Assembly: GCF_009789675.1 (NCBI RefSeq)
Contig: NZ_CP046917.1
Span: forward strand, 1-64,000
Length of the DNA stretch: 64,000 nucleotides
From: Paraburkholderia acidisoli
GTDB lineage: Bacteria; Pseudomonadota; Gammaproteobacteria; Burkholderiales; Burkholderiaceae
Reading direction: 5' to 3'
Numbering within the stretch: position 1 is the stretch's first letter; each line of letters begins with the position of its first letter. Below the pieces are notes generated by a model that worked only from the letters and a program-made list of their open reading frames with translations, did not search any database and was not told the DNA's origin. Positions 1-7,543 of the stretch are shown in pieces. The translations under genes were made by a program, and so were the position numbers.

Positions 1-267
1 ATGCACGGCACAACAATGGGAAAGAAGAAAATTTTTCTGCCTTCGCTGCGGGCAGAAGACTATGAAGTCATTTGTGGACAACGGATCAACGCGCGCGGGC
101 AATATATTGGCGAGCTGCGCATTCGCCGAACAGCGGACGGCAAGGTCATTTATCCGTTTGACGGCTGCAAGGTTCCCGGCCCGTTTGAGACTGCGGAAGA
201 AGCCAGGCACGCTACACGGCAACTCGCAGAAGAGCTGGTGCGTCAGGACGTTGCTAATCCCGAATAG
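1..267 (+). CDS. Small conserved hypothetical protein (DUF6723-like)
   Basis: An 88-residue or shorter protein. An ATG sits at the very edge of the window, and a second in-frame ATG at position 16 (MGKKKIFLPS) may be the true start. The middle reads as a compact beta-rich fold with the pattern RINARGQYIGELRIRRTADGKVIYPFDG, followed by GPFETAEEARHAT and a helical end. This resembles a family of tiny Burkholderia proteins that I remember as DUF6723; this was not checked. No function is known to me. It lies upstream of another small gene on the same strand, separated by about 137 bases. Confidence 0.6.
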   Translation: MHGTTMGKKKIFLPSLRAEDYEVICGQRINARGQYIGELRIRRTADGKVIYPFDGCKVPGPFETAEEARHATRQLAEELVRQDVANPE

Positions 268-404
268 TCCATAAATCCATGCAGCGATCAGCTCGCATAG
301 GAGTTTTTGCGGTGACAATTACCAGACCGATGAGCCCCAACGCGCAGGTACTACAGTCAGCAATGCGAAAATGCTGCATTCCTCTTCTTGCTAAAGGAAC
401 CGCG

Positions 405-647
405 ATGTCCATTGATCCGACGGAACTTGAAATCGCCACGCTGCAGACCGAAAAAAGCATGCTTGTCTATGAACTGAGGGCTGCGCATCACATCATTCGT
501 AACGCCCTCGCCATCATGTCGACAGAGCAGCAAATTGCATGGGCGGAATTGAACGCGCGTGACGGAATTGACGGTGATGGCGCCACCCGTGCGGCGGAGC
601 GCGATGCCCTGCTGGCAAGGCCCCGGATGGCGTTAGGATCGGCATGA
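405..647 (+). CDS. Small conserved protein, paralogue of the gene at 24305-24547
   Basis: An 80-residue protein starting MSIDPTELEIATLQ. The ATG at 405 is chosen because AAAGGA lies just upstream and because the copy at 24305-24547 begins at the same residue with an equivalent ribosome site. The two proteins match at most positions, including the end RAAERDALLARPRM. The first half is probably a helix (ELEIATLQTEKSMLVYELRAAHHIIRNAL). The distant copy is translationally coupled to an SF1 helicase, whereas this copy has no helicase after it. The gene ends GCATGA, so it still carries the ATGA overlap motif, but the reading frame that follows is short. This may be an orphaned duplicate. Function unknown. 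Confidence 0.7.
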   Translation: MSIDPTELEIATLQTEKSMLVYELRAAHHIIRNALAIMSTEQQIAWAELNARDGIDGDGATRAAERDALLARPRMALGSA

Positions 648-778
648 TTCGGCGGTCGCGCCCGGCGGTAGGCCGCATTATTGTGGTCTTCATCGCCAAC
701 CGGGTTCGTTAACGCGAGAAGGCGGGTGATCTCCCGGGGGCGTCTGCTTCCCACTGCACAGTACATCACTAATCAAAT

Positions 779-824
779 TACCTTGATAGGACATTTTTCT
801 TACATAGTAGTACTAATCAAGGTA
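779..824. repeat. 9-bp inverted repeat with 28-nt spacer
   Basis: TACCTTGAT at 779-787 is matched by its exact reverse complement ATCAAGGTA at 816-824. It stands just before the start codon of the decayed CsbD gene. It could be a leftover operator or the trace of an insertion. No direct evidence favours either. Confidence 0.4.
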
Positions 825-831
825 CGCCGTC

Positions 832-1018
832 ATGACGACAAACACCGTAAAGGGGTAGTTGAAAAAGCGAAGGGCATAGTGGCCGAAATTGTGGGGCATG
901 TAGCGGAGCATCCCGCCAGGAGCTGCGGGGAGCGGAGCAACGGCGCGCCTACGAAGGCCACGAGGTTGTTGTGGGCGACATCGACGATGCAGCGAAAGAC
1001 GCAAACAAACGTGCTTGA
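832..1018 (+). pseudogene. Decayed CsbD-family stress protein gene
   Basis: No open frame runs through this stretch, but three frames read together give a CsbD-like protein. ATG at 832 gives MTTNTVKG. The next frame gives VEKAKGIVAEIVGHVAEHPA. The third gives ELRGAEQRRAYEGHEVVVGDIDDAAKDANKRA and stops at 1016-1018. CsbD-family proteins are small and typically carry the pattern KGxxEKAKGxxxExxGxxT near the start and a xGDIxDAAKDANK-like end, which matches these pieces in order. The length, 187 bases, is not a multiple of three. At least two frameshifts are needed, so the gene is very probably dead. Confidence 0.65.
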
Positions 1019-1268
1019 CCTTTTTGGGGAATCGTTCGTTAGCGACCGCTCGTCGGTGGCACGTCACATGCGAAAGGGTGAGCGCGATTGTCTTCCACGC
1101 GGTAGTCGCACCGCGATCTGGCCGGAACTCTTTTAACGTTCCGAGAACCGAACGCCCCTTCGGGTGCTCTCTGGTGGTCACCAGCGAGCTGTTCGGTCCA
1201 CGACTGCTATTCCTTTTTTGCGAACTTTCCTCGCAAGGGAATAGCTTTGCCCGGAAAAGGAGAAACTC

Positions 1269-2141
1269 ATGTTCACCCACAACAAGCGTCTTCAATATAC
1301 CGTTCGCGTCGCCAGTCCCAATCCGGGCCTGGCTAACCTGCTACTTGAGCAGTTCGGCGGTCCGCAGGGAGAGCTCGCGGCCGCATGTCGCTACTTTACC
1401 CAAGCCGTCGCGGAGGACGATCCCGGCCGCAAGGACATGCTTTTCGACATTGCAACCGAAGAACTTAGCCATCTCGAGGTGATTGGGTCCATTGTGGCGA
1501 TGCTTAACAAGGGAGCCAAAGGACAGCTCGCGGAAGCGGTTGAAGAAGAAGCCGAACTCTACCGTTCACTCACCGGTGGCGGTAACGACTCACACACGAC
1601 CGCGCTTCTCTACGGTGGGGGACCGGCTCTCACCAACTCCGCCGGTATTCCCTGGAGCGCTGCCTACATCGACACGATCGGGGAGCCGACGGCGGATTTA
1701 CGCTCGAACATCGCTGCCGAAGCACGGGCAAAAATCGTCTATGAACGCCTCATCAATGTGACTGACGATCCCGGTATCAGGGATGCTCTCGGCTTCCTGA
1801 TGACGCGGGAGATTGCGCACCAGAAGTCTTTCGAAAAGGCGCTGCATTCGATTCAGCCTAACTTCCCGCAGGGCAAACTTCCTGGTGTGGCAAAGTTTGC
1901 CAATGTCTATTACGACCTGTCGAAGGGCGACGATCAACGTGGGCCCTGGAACGAAGGGCCGGAATGGGAATTCGTCGAGGCCCCGACGCCAGCTGTGGAC
2001 GGGGGCGACGGTACTGCCCAAGTCCAGGTAGGGAAACAGGACGTCGAAGTTCTCAAGGCGATGGCAGCCAGAACTGCGTCCCGTACCGACGTAGACCCGG
2101 TTACAGGTGCGGATCTCGGGGCGGGCGGGGCAACTGAATAA
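1269..2141 (+). CDS. Manganese catalase family protein
   Basis: A 290-residue non-haem catalase that disproportionates hydrogen peroxide with a dinuclear manganese centre, probably cytosolic. The ligand pattern of the family is intact: E35 in GELAAAC, E65 and H68 in TEELSHLE, E151 in AAEARAKI and H184 in REIAHQKS. The length and the closing NVYYDLSKGDDQRGPWNEG segment are typical. The C-terminal tail from about residue 240 is low-complexity and variable, as in other members. AAAAGGAGAAACTC precedes the ATG, a strong ribosome site. It stands alone. In Burkholderiaceae such genes often lie near CsbD-type stress genes, which fits the CsbD relic just upstream. Confidence 0.93.
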   Translation: MFTHNKRLQYTVRVASPNPGLANLLLEQFGGPQGELAAACRYFTQAVAEDDPGRKDMLFDIATEELSHLEVIGSIVAMLNKGAKGQLAEAVEEEAELYRSLTGGGNDSHTTALLYGGGPALTNSAGIPWSAAYIDTIGEPTADLRSNIAAEARAKIVYERLINVTDDPGIRDALGFLMTREIAHQKSFEKALHSIQPNFPQGKLPGVAKFANVYYDLSKGDDQRGPWNEGPEWEFVEAPTPAVDGGDGTAQVQVGKQDVEVLKAMAARTASRTDVDPVTGADLGAGGATE

Positions 2142-2385
2142 GCAGGGAGGCCGGGGCGGCCACTGAAAGGACGTCCCGGCGAGTTTATCGAATAGGAGCG
2201 CTTCGAGTGACACCAGGAAATGTGGACCGCTATAAATCGCGTGATCGCCGCCTCGATTGTCTTCGGTACATGTACGCCATGCGGAGGCCCATGGTACAGG
2301 CACGAAGGCCGGCGCAAGCGCTACGCGAAAGTGTTGCCCGCGAGTGAGAGATCGATCGAGGATCTGAGCCGATGGTATTTCGGAA

Positions 2386-2574
2386 CTAACTGCTATCCGC
2401 TTTCGAATTTCGACCGTTGGCCGCCCCGGACACGGTGGCTTGTGTTGTTTCGTCGTCGGATATCGCGTCAGCCCGAGGCCGTCGCCACCGATAGTAGGGA
2501 TGACCGACTCCTCCCTTTTTATTCTCGTCATCGGCGGCAGGATTTCGTGCGAGCTTGCGGGAATCTGGTTTCAT
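2386..2574 (-). CDS. Small hypothetical protein
   Basis: A 62-residue reading frame beginning MKPDSRKLARNPAADDENKKGG. The start at 2574 is favoured by AAGGAG seven bases upstream, which is better than chance and the main reason for calling it. The protein is hydrophilic and probably disordered, with no membrane segment or known motif. The frame runs open further upstream to 2688, but without a good start signal. No function can be assigned. It could still be a fortuitous frame. Confidence 0.4.
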   Translation of the reverse strand: MKPDSRKLARNPAADDENKKGGVGHPYYRWRRPRADAISDDETTQATVSGAANGRNSKADSS

Positions 2575-2908
2575 TGCAAAACTCCTTGTGGAGCGCCTAT
2601 TTCGATTGTCGAGATGGATTGACGTCTGTGTTTGCCGCGACTGGCCTGTGAAATCGCGCCGTCGGAAAAAGGGCGGCCCTGCCTTCAATCGGGATATCCG
2701 GTAGGAATGCTACGGACGGCCTGTTTGTTGTGGGTTCCATTGAATCTCGCCTTTTTACTTCACTGCGCGAGAAGGCAGGCCGCGGTCGCCTCGCTTATGC
2801 GTTCAATCGACTCGATCAAAGACATCTGGTCGTCGAGAGGAACTTCGTGATCAGGCGGACGAGTATTGTCGCGTTCGGCGTGATTGGGCACTGATCCTGA
2901 GCAGTAAA
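2575..2908. other. Intergenic stretch, nothing recognised
   Basis: About 330 bases with only short frames on both strands. None has a recognisable product, a strong ribosome site or a structured RNA signature that I can see. Confidence 0.5.
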
Positions 2909-3166
2909 TCAGCGAGGTTGCGTGGCGGTTGGATCTTCTGACGGATTGGCCTTTGGTGCTGAAGCACCGCGTGACACTGCTGCGTCGCCGTGCACCGGCT
3001 TTCCTCTCGTTTTGCGTTGCATCTGGCGATCTCCTTTTGAGCCCGGTGCCGTCGTATCCTGACCGAGATTAGATCCATACGGCGAGGGGCCCAAGCCCTG
3101 TGCACTGACGCTGGTCGCGCCGGTCATGGCGACAAATACTGCCACTCCAATTCTGGTCGATTTCAT
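2909..3166 (-). CDS. Small exported protein of unknown function
   Basis: An 85-residue protein with a clear N-terminal signal peptide: basic start MKSTR, hydrophobic IGVAVFVAMTGATS and an SVSAQG cleavage site near residues 21-24. The mature part is short, polar and rich in Pro, Ser, Thr and Lys (TTAPGSKGDRQMQRKTRGKP), probably unfolded. A run of AGGGGGG lies about ten bases before the ATG and serves as the ribosome site. Small secreted proteins of this build are common in Burkholderia, but I know no function. It is probably transcribed alone. Confidence 0.55.
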   Translation of the reverse strand: MKSTRIGVAVFVAMTGATSVSAQGLGPSPYGSNLGQDTTAPGSKGDRQMQRKTRGKPVHGDAAVSRGASAPKANPSEDPTATQPR

Positions 3167-3471
3167 TGCCGATATCCCCCCTGAGAGTGTCCCGAAAAGC
3201 GCTAGCTGGTGCCTGCAATTCGCCGGAGTACCGCAAGCGGCGTTCCGTTGAGTCGTTCATAGGCGCCTGCCGGATAGCGATGAAACGGCCCCGGGCATGC
3301 CCGATGCGTAGGGGGCGGAGGCGTTTCTCCTCCGACGGAGTGAGCTGCGAAACCAAGTGTCCTGGAATAGCCTTTGCCTGTCTGTGATCCCGATTTTAAA
3401 GGCCGATTTGTCGGCGATCTTCAGGCAGGCTAGTCACGGTTTTTTGCTAAAACTAGAGAGCGGGAGCGGGA
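3167..3471. other. Intergenic stretch between divergent genes
   Basis: About 305 bases between the leftward secreted-protein gene and the rightward glycosyltransferase gene. It presumably holds both promoters. No operator, hairpin or coding frame stands out. Confidence 0.5.
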
Positions 3472-4158
3472 ATGATCGGCATCGTTATCCCTGTACACAA
3501 TGAAGAACGATTACTGGGCCGGTGTCTCGACAGCGTCCTCACAGCCTCTCGACACGAAGCGCTAGACGGGGAACGCGTGCGGGTCGTGGTTGTGCTTGAC
3601 AGTTGCTCGGACAGCTCCGAAGCGGTAGCGCAGAACGCTGGCGTCGAAATAGTGCGAATTGAAGCGCGCATGGTGGGCGCGGCCCGCGCCGCCGGGGCGA
3701 ATATCCTCGTGTCGCGCGGTGCGCGATGGCTGTCTTTTACGGACGCGGATAGCTATGTCGCGCCGGACTGGCTGGTGAGGCAACTGGAGATCGGGGCAAA
3801 TGCAGTATGTGGGACCGTTCAGATCGACCAATGGGATAACCAGCCTGAATCGCTGCGTAGGATCTGGTGCGAGCGGTACCACGACGCCGACGGGCATCGT
3901 CATGTACACGGGGCGAATCTGGGCGTCAGCGTTTGGGCGTACGAACGCGCGGGAGGCTTTCCGTCTTTAACCTGTTCAGAAGATCTTGCGCTTGTCGACG
4001 CCATCATTGCAGCGGGAATTCCGGTCGTATGGAGTGCCTCACCGCGGGTTGCTACCAGCGCCCGTACTCAGGCGCGGGTGGGGGGCGGCTTCGGGGACAC
4101 GTTGGCAAGATGGGCCCAGGAGGGCGCGAATTCTGGAGGAAGCAGTCTTGTCGCCTGA
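3472..4158 (+). CDS. Family 2 glycosyltransferase
   Basis: A 228-residue GT-A fold enzyme that transfers a sugar from a nucleotide-sugar donor; donor and acceptor are unknown. The N-terminus has the family opening IGIVIPVHNEERLLGRCLDSVL. A metal and donor-binding DAD lies at residues 91-93 (SFTDADSYVAPDWL). The acceptor-side motif GANLGVSVWAYERAGGFPSLTCSEDLALVDAI follows. No membrane segment is seen, so it is probably cytosolic or membrane-peripheral. It is short for the family but has all core motifs. A GGGAGCGGGAATG context provides the ribosome site. It stands alone, without a polysaccharide cluster nearby. In some Burkholderia such solo GT2 genes lie next to acyl-transfer or methyltransferase genes; none is seen here. 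Confidence 0.85.
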   Translation: MIGIVIPVHNEERLLGRCLDSVLTASRHEALDGERVRVVVVLDSCSDSSEAVAQNAGVEIVRIEARMVGAARAAGANILVSRGARWLSFTDADSYVAPDWLVRQLEIGANAVCGTVQIDQWDNQPESLRRIWCERYHDADGHRHVHGANLGVSVWAYERAGGFPSLTCSEDLALVDAIIAAGIPVVWSASPRVATSARTQARVGGGFGDTLARWAQEGANSGGSSLVA

Positions 4159-4162
4159 GAAA

Positions 4163-4197
4163 GTGCCGACACGGCTTTGGTATGCCGTGTTCGGCAC
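4163..4197 (+). terminator. Hairpin after the glycosyltransferase gene
   Basis: GTGCCGACACGGC pairs with GCCGTGTTCGGCAC across a TTTGGTAT loop, with a single bulged base. It begins five bases after the stop codon. There is no clear run of T after it, so it may act as an mRNA-end stabiliser or a weak terminator. Confidence 0.5.
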
Positions 4198-4447
4198 GCC
4201 TTGTGTGGAAAGAGAAACACGGTGAAGTGCATAGCCGATTGATGCCGGACTGACGAGCCGGTTCATCATGATATCGCGAAGCACAGCTTAACTTTTCATT
4301 CGCTCAATAGCGCTGGCCGCGCTTGGCCATTAGCGTTGGGCAGAAGATGGCGAGTGTGGCTCGGATGGATCGAAGACGAACGCGCATTTCTCGGCGCGGC
4401 CCTCGTGTGTCACACCTGCAATGTTCCGATATTCCCGCTTCACCGGC

Positions 4448-4951
4448 CTAATGCAGCTTTGCATCCTCTCGCTTGGCGTCTGCCATGGCCTCCGGCTCCA
4501 GCTCCTCTGCGGATCGGTTCAAGTAAATGAATCCTCCCCAGCATGCGAGTAGCAGCCCATTAGAAGCAATCAACCAGGCCGCGTACCGAAGCTGTGACGG
4601 ATCCTGGTGGAGCGCCTTGAATGTCGCCACCAGACCTTCGATGGCAAGTGCGACGACCACAACAACCAGAAATCTCGATACGAAACGTCTCACGCGTGTC
4701 GGCGCACTTACGTCCGCATCGCGAATGACCTCTTCCTCCACGATTGTCTCAGCGATCTGCATCGCAACAACTGCACCAGCGAGCAGCCCAAGAGCCTCAA
4801 AGACAGACAGCGCTGCTGCCTGATCCCATCGGCTGTCAAAGGCGCTCGCTCCCGTTCGAGCAGCAATTGCGATCAACATCAGCGCCCCACACGTGAAGAA
4901 AAGAGCCATCAGACCGTGGACGACAGTAAAGAACTGCAGGATGACTTTCAT
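4448..4951 (-). CDS. Uncharacterised inner-membrane protein
   Basis: A 167-residue protein with four predicted membrane segments: about 5-30 (FFTVVHGLMALFFTCGALMLIAI), 45-65, 90-112 (FLVVVVVALAIEGLVATF) and 124-145. A short acidic cytosolic tail follows. Between the second and third helices lies the conserved-looking QIAETIVEEEVIRDADVSAPTRVRRF. I remember close relatives in many Burkholderia genomes under vague names such as general glycosylation pathway protein, but I know of no experimental basis for that. It stands alone on the minus strand. Confidence 0.75.
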   Translation of the reverse strand: MKVILQFFTVVHGLMALFFTCGALMLIAIAARTGASAFDSRWDQAAALSVFEALGLLAGAVVAMQIAETIVEEEVIRDADVSAPTRVRRFVSRFLVVVVVALAIEGLVATFKALHQDPSQLRYAAWLIASNGLLLACWGGFIYLNRSAEELEPEAMADAKREDAKLH

Positions 4952-5240
4952 CTCTCGCTCGCTGTATCAATCGATGCTTTACCGCCCGCCGCGGAAGTCG
5001 GAGTCGCAACTGCAAGCGCTATTGTCCTTTACTTTGAAAGCGCATAGCGCTCGTCGGGGCCGCGCGCCTCTTCTTCGGTCGCGCAAGGCTGGAAACCTCC
5101 AGTGAACCAAATTGCTGCGCAGTGACATCTGTAGGATTCGGGAGGAATACGACGATCGAGGCACGTGCGAAGTCTGGATGGGCGCGAGATCCAGAGGCTG
5201 ACAGCGGTGAGGGCCGTACGCGAGGGCAGCTCATGACGGC

Positions 5241-5618
5241 CTAACTGGCGAACCAGCTTGCAACGAACATGGCAAGTTCGTCAGCGGGGACGCCTTTCTG
5301 GCAGTAGCCATCAAAATCTCCGGGGATACTGTGGGCACAGACGAAATCCGGCGGAAGGGCCGTGTATGCGATTATCAGTATATTCCTGAGCGCGGCGCTC
5401 GACCGGATTTGTCGGCAGGTTGCAAACCTATCGCACTGCGGCATCGAGATGTCAAGCAGAATGGCGTGCACTTCATGCTCCTGACATTTGGCGATACCGT
5501 CAAGGCCTGAATAAGCTGGAACACTCTGGAAGCCTTCAAACTCCAGCGTTGCGGATACCGCATCCGCAACGAGCTCGTTGTCGTCGACAACGACGATGCG
5601 TAGCGGCGATGTGTCCAT
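5241..5618 (-). CDS. Single-domain response regulator (CheY-like)
   Basis: A 125-residue receiver domain with no output domain. Phosphorylation site residues are all present: acidic pair D12-D13 in VVVDDNE, phospho-acceptor D56 in ILLDISMP, T86 in AYTAL and K108 in CQKGV. It would relay phosphate from a histidine kinase by protein contact. I start it at the ATG at 5618 (MDTSPLRI), which has GGGAGAAG upstream and gives the normal domain length. The frame is open 28 codons further. No kinase gene is adjacent, so the partner is elsewhere. Confidence 0.85.
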   Translation of the reverse strand: MDTSPLRIVVVDDNELVADAVSATLEFEGFQSVPAYSGLDGIAKCQEHEVHAILLDISMPQCDRFATCRQIRSSAALRNILIIAYTALPPDFVCAHSIPGDFDGYCQKGVPADELAMFVASWFAS

Positions 5619-5824
5619 GCGCTTCACTTCTCCCGCCAACCTTCGGATGCGATTGTCGAGCATAAGCATTGCCCCCGCACGGATAATGAGGAGATTCCGC
5701 AAACGTCGTGCCGTATCAGGGCGGGCAGCCGCGCTTGCTTTCTCTTCCCATCCTGAGAAGTTCTAGAAGATCTGGCCAGGAGAACTCGCCGAAAATTGTG
5801 TCACCTAAAGCGAAACAACCGACT

Positions 5825-6514
5825 TCAATTCCCGGTGTCCGCATTGTGCGGATTTAATACGGAAATGCGAGCCGTGACTTCTGGAAAACGCTCAAAAATG
5901 GGCGCATAAACCCACCTCGCGAAGCCGTCTTTCCACTCGCTCCAGAGCAGATCGTCCAGATCAAATTGCTCCTCGATCGACCGCGTATCGTCATCTTTCA
6001 GATAGGCGAAGATGACCTCATCCTCCTCCATCCATGCCACGATGAGCTCTTGCAGGCGTGCGACAGCAAAACGGCCGACGCCGCGCAGCTTGAGCGCAAG
6101 CGCAACGCGGAAAGCCTCAGGCGAGACCGTGGCCGACGCTGCGTCTTCTTCGGCCCGCGCCACCCATTCCGGATCGTCGAAGTTCGAGTGTTCGCCAACC
6201 GGCCTTGCCTGGTTAAATGGCATGACCGGCCCTTTAAGCCACTCGTCGATCGTTGCTCGAACGATAGCGTAACCGGCGTCAAGGTGGGTTCCGTCGGGCG
6301 TTCCCGGTTCGTCGGGAAAGACCAGTAGACCTCGAATCATCATGTCGTCGCAAAATCCATAGCGACCGAGATTGTAAGTCTCGGAGAGCTCAGCGTAGCT
6401 TTCGGTGCTCCACGAGAGCTCGCCGTTCGACATCGCGTCGATAATCTCGAATTTCGTCTGCGCGATGAACATCTCGATCATGGCCTGTTGCCGGGCAGTC
6501 ATCGGTCGTGGCAT
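5825..6514 (-). CDS. Conserved hypothetical protein
   Basis: A protein of about 229 residues beginning MPRPMTARQQAMIEMF. This start has AAAGGAG upstream, whereas the longer frame to 6583 has no such signal. The product is acidic and soluble, with several Trp and Asp/Glu clusters (AWMEEDEVIFAYLKDDDTRSIEEQFDLDDLLWSEW) and no membrane segment or catalytic motif that I recognise. It is flanked by the SOS mutagenesis operon on the same strand but separated from it by about 90 bases. No function assigned. Confidence 0.7.
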   Translation of the reverse strand: MPRPMTARQQAMIEMFIAQTKFEIIDAMSNGELSWSTESYAELSETYNLGRYGFCDDMMIRGLLVFPDEPGTPDGTHLDAGYAIVRATIDEWLKGPVMPFNQARPVGEHSNFDDPEWVARAEEDAASATVSPEAFRVALALKLRGVGRFAVARLQELIVAWMEEDEVIFAYLKDDDTRSIEEQFDLDDLLWSEWKDGFARWVYAPIFERFPEVTARISVLNPHNADTGN

Positions 6515-6606
6515 TTCAACACTCCTTTCTGGCGAGACACAGAGGCGGCTCCCGCTTGAATCTGTATTTCCTGACGGTAGCAAAACTCGCGATTAGCCGC
6601 GCAGGC

Positions 6607-7533
6607 TCAGGGACCTGCTTCCAGCGGAGATTTTGCGGCGGCGCCTAGAATCTCCATCAACGTTCGCGCGTTACGCTGTCCCTGATTTTCCCAGTTGTTG
6701 TTAAATACGACGTGCGTCTGGGAAACTGACTTTGCGATTTTTTGTATCTCGATTGATAGTTCGGATAACTCATCATTACTGTAGTCGTAATTAAAACGGT
6801 CACTCGCCGCCGTCGCGCCTTTTATATTCCACGTTTCATGATTGCGGCCGTGCAGACGAATCAGCGCGAGAGACGGGCTGGTAACCTCCCAGACTGACGG
6901 TATCGAATTGGCGGGCCCCTGTGGCTCGTCGACAATCACGTTAACAAGCCCACGTTCCCGTTCCAGAGCGAGCGTTGATGAAGCATGCTTTTCATCGAAC
7001 CAGCTACGGTTGCGAAATTCCACTGCCATCATGTGCCGGCCCGCCATGACGTCTGCACAATGCTCAACATGCGCGCGTCCGTCCGGCGCCGACGTCACCC
7101 AAGGGGCGAACTGGAAGTGCACAGCACCAAGTTTTCCCGCGTCGTGCAGCGGCGCAATCGCTTCGAAGTAACGCCGCCATAGTTCGTCGCGGACATCCTC
7201 AGGCATGTCCTTGTAGTACAGGTTCTTCTTACCGTTCTGGGGCAGCGCAGACTGCATGTCCTTCGGGAACATGTCGCGTGGAGTCTGGTGACCGGTGAAC
7301 AGGCGGAATGCCTTGATGTTGAAGACGAAGCCCGGCAGCGTGCGTTCAACCCACAGGACCGAATTGCTGCCGTTCGGCATCGAATAGTAACTGGAATCGA
7401 CCTCGACAAGGGGGAACTGGCTCGCGTAGAAGCGTAACCGCGCCTCTGCGCTGTTGCAGCCCGGCGGATAAAACTTCCTGCTTTTGATAAGCGTCGGGTC
7501 TGTCCATGAGGCCGTGCCCACGAAGATTGTCAT
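6607..7533 (-). CDS. DUF72 (YecE-like) TIM-barrel protein
   Basis: A 308-residue protein with the family opening FVGTASWTDPTLIKSRKFYPPG, the EVDSSYYSMP segment and AVEFRNRSWF, followed by the IRLHGRNHETW and VFNNNWENQGQRNARTL motifs. DUF72 proteins adopt a TIM-barrel fold. Their reaction is not established to my knowledge. It begins ten bases after the dnaE2 stop on the same strand, so it is probably the last gene of the imuA-imuB-dnaE2 transcript. That link to SOS mutagenesis is by position only. Confidence 0.88.
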   Translation of the reverse strand: MTIFVGTASWTDPTLIKSRKFYPPGCNSAEARLRFYASQFPLVEVDSSYYSMPNGSNSVLWVERTLPGFVFNIKAFRLFTGHQTPRDMFPKDMQSALPQNGKKNLYYKDMPEDVRDELWRRYFEAIAPLHDAGKLGAVHFQFAPWVTSAPDGRAHVEHCADVMAGRHMMAVEFRNRSWFDEKHASSTLALERERGLVNVIVDEPQGPANSIPSVWEVTSPSLALIRLHGRNHETWNIKGATAASDRFNYDYSNDELSELSIEIQKIAKSVSQTHVVFNNNWENQGQRNARTLMEILGAAAKSPLEAGP

Positions 7534-7543
7534 CTTTTCGCTC

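Noticed and set aside
2220..2651. 143-codon plus-strand frame after the manganese catalase
   Set aside because: No start signal and no plausible domain; a small minus-strand gene in the same place has a better ribosome site.
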